From the NCBI GenBank assembly GCA_022695795.1, contig MU404072.1, forward strand, positions 186,001 to 250,000: a stretch of DNA of 64,000 nt, given 5' to 3'. This document shows, one piece after another, positions 11,706 through 22,711 of this stretch. A program made the position numbers and the translations under genes. A model generated the notes under the pieces. That model saw only the letters and a list, made by a program, of their open reading frames with translations, searched no databases and was not told where the DNA came from. This stretch comes from Biscogniauxia marginata. Taxonomy: Eukaryota; Ascomycota; Sordariomycetes; Xylariales; Xylariaceae. Positions within the stretch are counted from its first letter, which is position 1. Each line of letters begins with the position of its first letter.

Positions 11706-14700
11706 CTTGTCTTTTTGTCTTTCTTTCTTTTTTCCCTTTTTCTTGTTCCCTTTCCTCTTTCTCAATGCGGTTAATCCCGCCCTGGATGAATTCCTGCTTA
11801 TAATTTCCCACCTCTTGTGTGGACCGTTCAAGGCGTCTTGTGACCTCCCTACGCCTGACTTATAGTGCAAATAGCCTGTGAAGCTGCAAGGGCGAATCTA
11901 CCAAGCACGCTGTGGCGACAAATGACTCGCTGAAAATCGTCCAACGGCTTCGCTTTTAGGGATGCTGGCGTGATTTCGTCCAATGAGTATCGTTTCTTCC
12001 CTCCTCTTGTTCCCCCTGGGGAATTTCTGACGTGTTGCTTTTTTCTTTTTCTTTTTTTTTCTTTTTTTTCTTCCTTGTCCCGCTGACAACTCTTTCCGAT
12101 TCTGTCCTGTTGAGCTTTTTCAATGCAGTCTCTTCCTCGAGGAATGTCCTGGGGACTCGACTGAATTTATAACTGTGACCAAAGAATGACGAGGGATTGT
12201 CCGTTCCGTTTTGGGTTGAGAAGTGCTGACTTCTTGTCTGTGATTGGCCGACGGACCGGTCTAAGCTTTCGCAAGTTGCTGTAGTGTTCCTGGTCGCTCG
12301 ATGACGTGAGGAGGGAATCCGTCTGGTCTATTAATTTAATACTCGTCGGTGCTTGCCAGGTCGCTTAATTAGGGTCTCTTAATTGTTTCGAGTTCTTTCT
12401 CGTGCGTAAGAATTCCAATTCGTTGTCGTGACTTGTGGTTGTTGGTCGAGAGCCGTAGCCTTGGTGTAAGCGGCAGAGACAAGTATTCTGTTAGGTATGT
12501 ATCAAATATATGTAGTATATGTAGGTAGGTAGTATAGAGCGGGCAAAGGGTGTAAGTGTAAGTGTTATAGCAGCTTCATTCGGTCTGGGTCACGGGTCTT
12601 CAAAGGGAGCTCGGCGTTTGCAACTGTCTTTGCATCATTACCATGTAAAGTATCTAGGCTAGTGGCTATGGCATCATCTCAGACGAGGATGGACTTGTTG
12701 TTATATACTGCATAGATGCACCTTGGTCCCACGATGCATCGAAGAAAAAGTCTTTGGCACATGATGCTTCGAGTTGCCTTTCCATCAAGTAATTATGTGT
12801 CATAGACTGGGTGGACTAGGTACTGACGGTTCCGGCCCGGCCGTAGCGCTCAACAGCCCTGGAGTCAATCCGGTCATACGCTATAACCCGTTCCTAGATC
12901 CAGCGGTCAGGGAAGCTCCCTCAAGCTCCTCGTACCCCACTAGAGTGACAACCAGGTTGTCTCGCAATGCAGCCTGTTCATTGCGCATTGTTGCTTGTGG
13001 CAATGCGCTGTGGTGCGACATCTCGCAATTTTGGCGTTACTGACATCTCGCACGTTTCACACAGTCCAACCTGCAAATGTGCGATGTTGCATGTACACCA
13101 TGTAGGACTTAATAGTGTATGTTATGTAGTATATGTTTGTTTGTTTTTCCCTAGAAAGCCTTATGCCCTATGATTCTAACTAACGGGCGAACAGGCTTCA
13201 TATTAGAGCGAGTACCTACATGTATTTACACAAAACCTAGGTGGGCTTAGAACATGTCTGACTTATACCATCGGCCGTCCCCTAACACTGATGACGCTTA
13301 TTGCCGGGACAGGCCCCAGGGGCCTCTTCATGTCATGTAAGATTGAGGAATCTGCCTGCATTACAATTACGGAACTTCCGATAATACTACATGCATCTTT
13401 TTCTTTTTCTTTTGCCTGCGACCCTATACGAGTCAATAACAAGTCCCCCCTTTAACGTACTACATGTAAAACATCGCGCTCACCTCTACAACATAACATG
13501 AACACTGCTAGCCCTCCAGTTTACTTGATGCATGATCAGCTTATAATGTGGCCGTAATGAGCAATATTGTTAGACAGTTTCATCCTCAGCAAGGCAGTTC
13601 AATTGCTAACATAGCAAGTATTAGATTCCTAATCACTTATTCGCTGTTTCAATTGCAATTATGCGTTTCTGGTCAAAAACCAAGTGCACCTTGTTTACGT
13701 AAACTAGTTTCAGTGATGGAAGCCCGACAGCTGAGCAGCTCTTTACTGGCCTATCCGAGATTCGAGAACGGTCTCGTGTATGTGGAAATAGGAGAAAATT
13801 TTCCCAGGCGGCGCCCCACTTGGCTGAAGCCATCGTGAACAAGTCACGAATTGGTGCTACAGGGCGATCGAAACTAGCAGGCCGTGTTACGGGATCGTTA
13901 CCCTATAATATCCACTGCTGCCGCATACAGTTGCCGGATGAGACAGATGTAAGGCGGAATTGAGTTTTAGTAACTCGAGAGTTGACGACTAGACGGCATT
14001 GAAAATTAACTTAGGTAGGTACTTATAAAAAAGGAGTGGAGCTTATGTATACTATATAGAAAGGATTGAACTGGATTATGGAATTACATATGAAGTGACA
14101 TGGATGCCTCGTGTAAGAGACCATGAGAATTCGACTTTCTGACCGACGAGAATCAAAGCCCCTTTTTTATGACGAAAGATGCATGGAAAGTAAAAAAAAG
14201 AAAGTCTACGCTAGGATAATACAAGCCTTTTTTTCTTTTGCTAGGTACAGGTGTTCGTGAATCTCTACGTCTCTTGTCAAGATTGTTGACGATATATCGA
14301 TGATCGATCCCGTGTGATTGACGAGATCAAGGTTAAAATGCCAATTTATGGGGATGTAAAGTCGACTAGGAAGAGGGAGTTTTTTTATTGGACAGAAAAC
14401 ATGTTTCTAGTACCTGCCTGTGCCTAGCGTAGTGCAGATGTGGCGTGGCGGGGGCTCGTCGCGGGGCTGCGGGGCAAGAAATTTTTCTTTGGGCCTCAAG
14501 ACAAATTTTTTTATTTTTACCTTCTTCCCACTTCTAGTATAACATATCCATGAGTTCTAACCGTATACGGGTAAAAGGTACGTATCTACACATTTACACA
14601 TCCCAAGGCACGACATCATGCTCGGTGGCTGCTCAGTATTTTTTGTTCACCGTACTAGGTACGTACCGTAATAGACCGTTGCTGACCGAGACTCCACCGA

Positions 14701-15981
14701 GAATAAAGATTTTTTTTTCAACCAGACTCCAAGCCACTGTCCAATTAGGAAACTGTAGCAGCGACTGGAGATGAGAGATCCCGTCCGGAGGGAACTCGGT
14801 GGGTCATCGGGTTATTAGTCACTTGCCTTTTAAACTACACACTCGAAACGCCGTGGAAGGTTGTTTTTGTTGTGACGGGCAACAAACCGTGCTTGAGAAG
14901 AAGTATGTAACGGCCGAGATTCGAGAGTTCAGTTGAGCCGCAAGCGCAGATTCGGTTCGTTCATGGCCCGACCTCAATCGCCGCGAACTGGCTAGCCCGA
15001 ACCATACGAGATTCAGCCGGCTTTTTCGTAAACGATGTGTATGTCTACAGAGTTGATAGTTTCTTCATGTTTCTCGTGATAATACTCGGTAATGACTATT
15101 GCTGACAGTTCAGTAAAGACTTGGTTTGGAAGACCCAAAGTAACTAGGGTCTATCATATAGATCATACGAAATACAACGACTTGTATGTATATAGTTTTA
15201 ATTCAGTAGGTAGGTACCTAGTAATTATTCTTATATTTCGATTTAAAGAGAATATAAAGTTAATACCGTGGAAGTATTATACTATAATGAAAATTCATAC
15301 TAGTTTCAAAGCAAGCGAGTCGATATATAAACTAATCAATCATCGTTTCGTAGGCGCATTATTCTCTAGGTACCTAAGTAAAAGTATATAAATACACTCT
15401 CGCTACGAGGAACTTGACCATATCACTGAAAGACTCAATTCCAGCTCTAAAGATAAAATAGCCAGATTTCGCAACTTCGGGCTAGCCTCGTTTGCGGCAC
15501 CCGTCGCTCAGGCATTTCATCATTTCTTGAATAATCATTTCCCATCTCTTTAATAAGACATGCGCATTGGTAGATTGGCTCAACATACGACCTCAGATCT
15601 ATCGTGCCACCGTGATGCAACTTCATCTGAGACCTCGGGGTCGCTTGCTGCTCCCGCGTTTGCTTCAAACCCCAGCCCCTGTGGCCGGTTGATTACTCGC
15701 ATGTTAACAGATCTCATATATCTACAATCACAATATCTCGTTGACTACACTAGTCTGGCATCCCTTTCTCCTCACTTCGCTAAACTTCCCCACGTTCGTC
15801 TCCCCATTCCCCGGGCTACTCCGCGACAACGTAATAACTACATTGATAGCTGTTAGTCTCGGTTAAGTTAGTCAGGTATATAGCTTCCCCCATGTTCACG
15901 TGTTATATTAAACATGTCGCACGCCGCCTCCTTGCCGCTGCAGTGTAGAGTTTGGTAAGGCAAAGAGAGAGCAACATTTAC

Positions 15982-16010
15982 GGACGGACACGGACGGACA
16001 CGGACAGATG
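15982..16010. repeat. Short tandem repeat (CGGACGGACA-type)
   Basis: CGGACGGACA is repeated with small variation about three times. It is a simple-sequence tract in an apparently non-coding region. Confidence 0.7.
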
Positions 16011-17654
16011 GGCAATCAGAGCAAATATTGCACGTCACCGCATTATCCAGAAGCGACCATCTCCGCGGAGTCCTTCGATGCACGTAGTCACACTTGAAAT
16101 TGAGCTTTCTGTTACGAGCTTCGAGTCTTGATAGGTAGGCAGCTTTAGCGAATCTAACTAACTAACAGGTAACTACACCAGCGCGTCTCCTACATTCCTC
16201 AGCGACTGTATAGAAACGGCATTAGTCGAAGTGGGCCCACCACCCCGGATTCGGACAGTGCATAACGGACGTAGAATACCGGAGTACCAAGGTAACCTCT
16301 AGCTAGCGATGTTGTGTACAGAAACTATCAAAAGGTTCCCCCCTTTTTCATGAATGTACGGCTCGCTGAACTTTCACATTCAACCGCAAACATAAACACC
16401 GCCAAGTACATTGGTAACACTGTCTTGTCTGGAAGAGAAACCAGCAATTAGGTGCACAGTAGGAGATGCCGCCATTAGCCTTTAATAAACGGACCACAGC
16501 ACTGGCCATTGATGACAGGAGTTGCGTGCGTGCTGTCGCCATATCTGCATGACATGACTAAATTGTCATCCATCCCCGTGGGTCCAAGGTCCAAGGCGTG
16601 CTGTCATCTTAAAATAGGTGTGTTCGCAGTTACCGAGCAACTGGAATACGCACCTAACATGCATGGCGAGACTGATTGACTAAACAGTGATCACAAGCCC
16701 GTCAACCTCGTTTTTCTAACTCGTACTTTCACATTCTCTCCCCTTTAGCGACCCCCTGAAATGAATTAGTCGAATCAAAACACTAATCGCCCATGTCCAC
16801 GTGCTGCCTCCCTAGACTATTGAATCCCTACATACCTCCTGCCTATATCGTTTTTCGATGTCCCCAAACGGATAGGACAGGACTCATAAAACACACACAT
16901 GTCGGAAACCTCCGATATAGGAGCGACTATTGCTATGTATTTACATACCCTCTGCTGATTCCCCCACCACCAACCAATCGTCAAAGCCAAAACCTCAGTA
17001 AAATGACAGCCTGGCGACAGCGGATATGTGACAAGTTTACAAAACAAGTACTGGAAAGTTGGAAAGTTCTCAGTCTGCAGCAGCATAATTGGGCACGGGG
17101 CGGAGCGTAAGGCGTTCTAGTATTTTAATACATGTCACGTTCGCCCCCTTCATCTTCCCATCGTGCGATCCATTATTCCACAAACCTTCCGAATATTCGG
17201 GTCTTCCAAGGCAGGTATGTAGTTCCTCAGAACAAGAAGTCAAGCAGGCAAATCCGCCGAATGAGCAGACAACCCAAAGCCCGTTTCCACCCGGTTCACA
17301 TGATCCATTTCGGAGAACATGATCCGGTTGTTTCGTTCGTTTGATGTCTCTTGTCTGTCTTTTACCCTACCGAGTATGATATGGCCTGATTGGGTGATGA
17401 GGTATCAGACCTGTCGCCCTCCCCCCCGGGGCCGGCCGATTAGATTAGATGCTGATTCCCACCCGGGGAGTCGGTGCACATACCTACATATCCGTCCATC
17501 TATCCACCCCATTCTGCAGTCCGCTGAAGCAGCAAGGCAGAACGGATCGGCTCCTGGCCGACGGTTGACTTGGTAGAACGGGATTTATGGGCAGTCCACT
17601 AGATGCAATACCCAATATGCCCTAGCAATCGACCTTACTTCAACCGCTTGGCGG

Positions 17655-17678
17655 CTAGGCAGGCAGGCAGGCAGGCGG
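17655..17678. repeat. GGCA microsatellite
   Basis: Four to five consecutive GGCA units in a GC-rich stretch. Confidence 0.7.
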
Positions 17679-18129
17679 GTACTTTGGACCCCGCCAGGCT
17701 CGCTGCGGCGAAGACAGTACGTAAACCCGGCACATCTTGGCCGGGAGGGGGGGAGATTCAGGCTGGTTGTGTAGACCCGAACTCGGATAGACGGCGAGCT
17801 TATGGGGTTAGGTAGGCACACCCGCACTTCTCCGGACGGCGGATAACGAGCCAATCGGATCGAAGTAGGAATCTATCAAGTCAAGTCCTCTTGGTCGAAT
17901 TATGGCATCTAAACGTTTACCTAGATAGCTAAAGGCCAGCGAGGAAAGGGGAGAAACTTCGTACTGACGATTTCCGCTGTTCTTTAATGCCTCGCAGGCT
18001 ATTTGGTATTTAAGAGTTAGGTACACTTTAGTTCTGTAGAAGTTTTAAGTGTGTGATGTATGTAGCCCAAAATAAAGGTCAGGGTATTCAAGGTTCTCGA
18101 CATGCTTCTAATTTTCTCAAAGTCCAGTC

Positions 18130-20800
18130 TATTAGTCTCGAGAAGACAGCTTGTGCTCAGCGATAAGTTGGGTGAAGGAATGATGACTGTTAAATTTACA
18201 GAGCATCTTCTGAGAAGCTCTGCCGCAAGCACAACAGTATAAACCTCGATCCATGCTAGCTTGAACGGGAATGACAGTACTAATCGACTGTGTTAAGGCT
18301 ATCGGCGCTATTGGATCCCATCTATATACCTTAGTTGCCCAACTTCCCCCGCCTTCTAGAAATGCTTCAATATCATGAATTACAAGTTCCCTAGCCAACC
18401 TTGCTATCATACGGCCACCTTGGTCTCGCGCATCCATGGCTACCCCATGTCGAGAAAGACGTTCTACTATGTTAATCCTACCCGCTTTGATGACTATATG
18501 GAGGCGCGTGTCACCGGTACAGGCGCTGCCGCAACCATGTTCATCGTATCGCACGTTCTGGTCAGCTCGAACTTCAAAGAAAAAGAACGTACCAAATCTG
18601 AATTCCCGTGGACAGTTGCTATCTGAAGGACTGTACGGCTGCTATCGTCTAATTAATCGACAGATACACCTTTGTTAAGAAACATCTCGATAATATTTGA
18701 AGGGGCTGACCAGAGTAGCAGAGCTTTGCCCACAGAAGCTGCTAAATCCATCTCGTCCAAAATTAAAACCACACAAGATAACACACTATATTGTAAGGCA
18801 TTTTATTAATGAGACCAGTAACATCGAATTCGTTAAAGTCTATATTCAGTGATCTTTTTTACAAGCACTTCCGTCATACCGTAGTGATCACCACGAGAAG
18901 CTTACATCAGCCAAGCATAGGTTGAGTTGTCCAATCTCTATGAGTTGCACATGTATAGAATAGTATGGCAAGAAGCCGACTACGGCATAATGCCAAAGAT
19001 GCATTGATTCTATCAGACCATCTGATGCACAAATTTCAGTTACGAGATTAAGGTCATGAATTCCAGAGTAGCCCAAAAGCACTAGCGTTACCAGATCTGA
19101 TGACGCTCCAGACAGCATTGGTAGAATCTTCGCATATAATATTTTTGAAGCAGGTGGCCTATCGTGCCTTCATGTCTTTTCGACACTATGTCTGCGTGTG
19201 TCGTATTGAGCCACAGCAATCCATCGAGAAAGCGGTAATGATTCTAGGAGCGGTCTTCAATACACAATGCCACTTTGTGAAAGATCGGCACGATAGAAGA
19301 TATTTCACGCGGCATATTGTAAGAAAGGGAAATCTGAGTCCAGAGGTCCTTTGAACTGCTTGATTTTCTCGAACAATCCCTTCTATAGAGGAATCGGAAT
19401 GGGCACACTTAATTTGATGTCTAATTTCAGGTTCGTCAGACAGCGATTTGCTAGTTTAGAATAATTTTTGTAGGAAACTTGGGGTTATCCTCCGGCCAAA
19501 GCTTAGCGATACTGCGGTGCTTTAAATGGAAGTTCCTTTTCGATTCGTGTATGAGCTAGACAGTGGGCTCAGATTGGGTTACCTCTGCGAGGCTTTTCGA
19601 AGCACTCGGAATAGGTCGACTAATGACTTCCGTAATAACGTAGTTGGTATGCAAAGAGGCGTGGACTTCGATATCAGTGATAGCGAGAACAGCATGATGA
19701 AGCTCTTCACGTGACAGAGGACGACGTGCAGATAACACAAGCTGTATACAAACTAAAAGTCGGCCACTATTACGAGTATCATTTTCTATGATAGATGTAA
19801 AGATAATTCGTGCAGGTCATCGGTGGTAGCGTGCATTTAGTGTTTAGCGCAAAGCGTAGGTATATCTGCCCACAGCCATACCCCCTGTTGAGAATCTGAA
19901 CCACAAGCAAAACCCACATGAAGATATCAAATGCTTTTCTTCGAGAGCTCCAGCGCGTACAACTTCAGCAAAGTTGATGTGTCCATTATGTAACTCGCTA
20001 TTTAAGTACCTAGCGATGTCATTGCTGTGACCTTCTTCGCGTTCCAGATCAAGTTGGAAGCCTTTGCTTACAGTGATGCGTGGATAGCGGCTGCTAGCAA
20101 AACAAATCAAGAATTTGATATTGAAGTCGGTAGCTCTCGCTCATAGTTGACCGGAGAATGAGATTATTTCTTGTTAAGATGAGACGAAGATGTGAGGACG
20201 GGATCAAGTGTATTGGTTCAAGGTGAGCCTAGATGGGATGGGCGAAGCCCACCCTATATATATAGATACAGGTGACAAGGGTCGTATAGCCCCATATTTC
20301 AATACTTTCGCCTGCAAGAGCAACTAGCAAACCCCAACCAATGTCATATACAGTCTTCGTATTCAGCGAAGAGCCTAAACCGTGTCTATCCTAGCTGTAC
20401 GTTAGAACCCCGGCATTTTGATAGCGTGCCCGGCAGTGGGTCTCGAGGCCAGTAGATCGAAGAGTGGCTGTTCGTGTGGTTCTCGTCATTACTTGGAAAT
20501 AGACTGAGCTTGCACATCTTTTAGGAGGCTCCTCCTCGTGGCGCCCTTGTCGATAGGAATCGCCATGTTTGTGTGTCTGGGTTTGCTCCGAATGGCTAGT
20601 GAATCCGTGGACAAAGACGACACTGCGATAACAAGCAGCTTGTAAAAGGTTCACGGTGAAGATACCACATTCCCATATAGGTTCTGTAAGGTTGATAATG
20701 ACCATAAGGCCATTAGCCAGGATATTATCTTTCAAATGGATATGAATATCGGCCTCCATATCACACAATCGCTCAATAGTAGGGGATATTTAGCTGATTA
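18130..20800 (-). pseudogene. Broken NLR-type gene (hydrolase-like domain, NACHT, ankyrins)
   Basis: Fragments in the right order for a fungal NLR are scattered over all three minus frames. (1) 20622-20591 reads VVFVHGFTSHSEQTQTHK, the start of the alpha/beta-hydrolase-like N-terminal domain. About 20465-20415 continues in another frame with IYWPRDPLPGTL. About 20410-20310 returns with VLTYS, an in-frame TAG, then TVYDIGWGLLVALAGE. (2) A short LTR (20306-20144) follows immediately. (3) Beyond it is the late part of a NACHT module (ICFASSRYPRITVSKG, about 20110; IFMWVLLVVQILNR, about 19930-19885 in another frame; LSARRPLSREELHHAV, about 19740-19690). (4) Ankyrin-like repeats follow to 18132 (for example NIIEMFLNKGVSVD then a stop, and DTRLHIVIKAGRINIVERL). 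The P-loop half of NACHT is missing at the LTR. Such genes act in fungal non-self recognition and programmed cell death. This copy has several frameshifts and stops and cannot make a full protein. Confidence 0.8.
20144..20306 (-). mobile_element. Degenerate solo LTR-like repeat, copy 1 (inside the NLR relic)
   Basis: On the minus strand it begins TTGAAATATGGGGCTATACG and ends near GGTCAACTA. It shares TGGGCTTCGCCCA, the TATATATA centre and the ATATGGG start with two further copies at about 44.3-44.5 and 46.8-47.0 kb. It interrupts the NLR relic exactly where the hydrolase-like domain reading stops. No matching target duplication is seen, and several hundred NLR codons are absent, so the insertion is associated with a deletion. 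Copia-type LTR is my best guess for the class. Confidence 0.65.
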
Positions 20801-21178
20801 TATAACCTGATAGAAAAGAGCAACACTGAGTATCGCCGGAGACAACCCAGGAAGACTAACGTCCTTGTTTTAAGTGTATATGAAATATGACCTGTAAAAG
20901 ATCGGAGGAATGACAAGGCTCTAGTCCAAAATATGATAACCCCTTAAGAACTTCTAAGTTTCTGTACTGCTCCAAATATTGCAGTAGAAATACATGAGAT
21001 ATTCGATGCGTGGCCAAATAAGAGTGCTAGTCGAAGAGGAGGATTACAGCATGTAAGCAGCCTAATGTGGTCTACTATTGAACCGGCTGGAATTGTTGCT
21101 GTCGCTTCACGATTGCAAGTTACATATTGACCGGTCAGATTGCGACAGGGCGACCAAAGGGAATTCAAGAAAAAATCG
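20801..21178. other. Intergenic
   Basis: 3' flank of the NDUFAF6-like gene. Nothing else is visible. Confidence 0.5.
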
Positions 21179-22440
21179 TCAGATTCGGTGTGTTTTGTGC
21201 GCTTGCCATAGTTTCCACGGGAGCTTCCAACTACTTTTCACCCTGAAAGGATTGAAGTTTTGGTCTTCTAACCTGATCAGGTAGTCACCAGCCGGCACCC
21301 CTTCAAGCAAGACCTCAAATCCTCTATGCATATCCCTTTGGGCGGCATCCTCGCCTGAGGAGGGGTTAGGATACTTGTGCTGCTCCTCACCTTGATGTTC
21401 ATATTCGTGGCCAGGACTTTGTCCCGCGTGAAGGTCCTTCATCATCTCCCTGGCAGTGATGAGGTGATCATGTGCACGAGTCGCAATCTTGAAGACGGCA
21501 TCTTGAAACCCCTCGGCTTCAGGACCATATCGATATACATTCTCTTCTTTTACGCCCGTTTCTGCCAGGACATCCAACGGGAGGAGAAATACGGGATTCC
21601 TACCGCTGCCTACATTGGCACCGACAGGCGATTTTACTGGAGGTGCGGGGGCGGCTAAGACGGGTATGCCTCTAAGAACGGCAGATATGCCACATGCCTT
21701 GCCAATATGACTCGCTAGATGATCCATGTGCATAGAGCGGATGGGTAGGGCAGCCAATGTGGAATACATCAGCGTCGAGTAGGTGTTCTCGGCATATTCT
21801 TCCAGAGATGCCAGACTAGTGAAGGGTCGATTGTCCATGTACTTCTCCCGCGTGTTGATCAAACGTAACAACCAGAATTTGATGGAGCTTAGACTGCTGT
21901 CCGGTGACGTTTCTATCAGTTGGGACATGACTTTGTGGAGTAGAACCATGATGGGTTCCTTGGGTGGCTTTCCAGCGAACGTGTTGTTCACGGCATCTCG
22001 CCAGAACTGCATGCGCAACTGGCCGATTAGTGGATTTGATACAAGCTCAGGCAGCCGGACGAGCTCAAGGTTGAAAGCTCGAAAGGCGTCGTAAGCATCT
22101 CGCCGAGAGCTAGGGATGAAGTTGCGTATTAAATACGAGTCATAGTCAGACTGTCTGCTTCTATTAGACATCACGACTGACGGATATAACAAGGTGGAGG
22201 CAAAGGTCGAGTACCTTACCTCAACTGCGCAACGCAGTATTGTCTTGCCTTGTCGACATCGGCATCGGTGATATAACTCCGTCGCGGGGTCCGTGGCGGA
22301 ACTCTAGGCCATTTGAGGCCTGGGCGCGGGTGAATTGCACGATACATGGGATGAGGAAGGGTAGTTGAAGGGATGCGATATTCGCATAGAGAAGTGGGAA
22401 AGAATCGTACCGCAGCAAATGACATCAGAAAGATTTCCAA
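21179..22440 (-). CDS. Mitochondrial complex I assembly factor, NDUFAF6-like (squalene/phytoene synthase fold)
   Basis: Two exons on the minus strand: 22440-22220 and 22154-21179, with a 65-nt intron (GTAAGG...CAG), giving 398 residues. The first about 50 residues are Arg/Ser/Pro-rich without acidic residues after position 20, as in a mitochondrial presequence. The ATG at 22425 (MSFAAVRFF) is an alternative start. The junction restores ADVDKARQYCVAQLRQSDYD, the typical start of the squalene/phytoene-synthase-like fold, followed by RAFNLELVRLPELVSNPLIG and LRMQFWRDAV. The Asp-rich prenyl-substrate motifs of true synthases are not evident, which fits the non-enzymatic NDUFAF6 branch. The C-terminus (YLIRLEDQNFNPF...WKLPWKLW) is also family-typical. 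It probably helps assemble complex I at the inner membrane. It is transcribed divergently from RAD5. Confidence 0.87.
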
Positions 22441-22711
22441 TCGGGTCCCACTTTGGCGATGAGGTGAGGTACCTAGGTACCTGCCAAAGAACTACTAGGT
22501 ACCTATAGAATGTGGTCACGTGATGACCCGCGCTTTAAGAGCCAGGTCCCGTCGAGTCGCGTCGCCCCCCCACTAAAAACGGCTTTAAGAGATGCCGGCA
22601 GCGCGTCGAGCTTCAACCAACGAACGACGGGACCTCGGGACTCTACCAACTTACCTACTTCTCAGAGCGAGAGTAGTGTTTTTATGGTCTCGTTCTCAAT
22701 TGGACGCGAGC
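22441..22711. promoter_or_regulatory. Shared divergent promoter, NDUFAF6-like gene and RAD5
   Basis: The two start codons face away from each other about 270 bp apart, so both promoters and 5' leaders must fit here. The short repeated string AGGTACCTA occurs near 22465-22505. No specific binding site can be assigned. Confidence 0.6.

Larger units (their letters stand above)
11706..18130. other. Long intergenic region, no convincing gene
   Basis: About 6.4 kb without a frame I can support. It holds the 5' leader of the arrestin gene, with a pyrimidine-rich run at about 12040-12075, and a patch with several ATTGCG/TCGCAAT motifs (about 12962-13030). A CGGACGGACA microrepeat lies at about 15982-16010 and a GGCA microsatellite at about 17655-17678. 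Frames of 60-105 codons (for example 15092-15391, 16793-17110, 17603-17815) overlap one another and show no domain. Confidence 0.55.

Noticed and set aside
13548..13842. Overlapping plus and minus frames
   Set aside because: No domain on either strand and no gene-like context.
15092..15391. 99-codon plus frame
   Set aside because: AT-rich, Lys/Tyr/Ile-biased composition with no recognisable motif.
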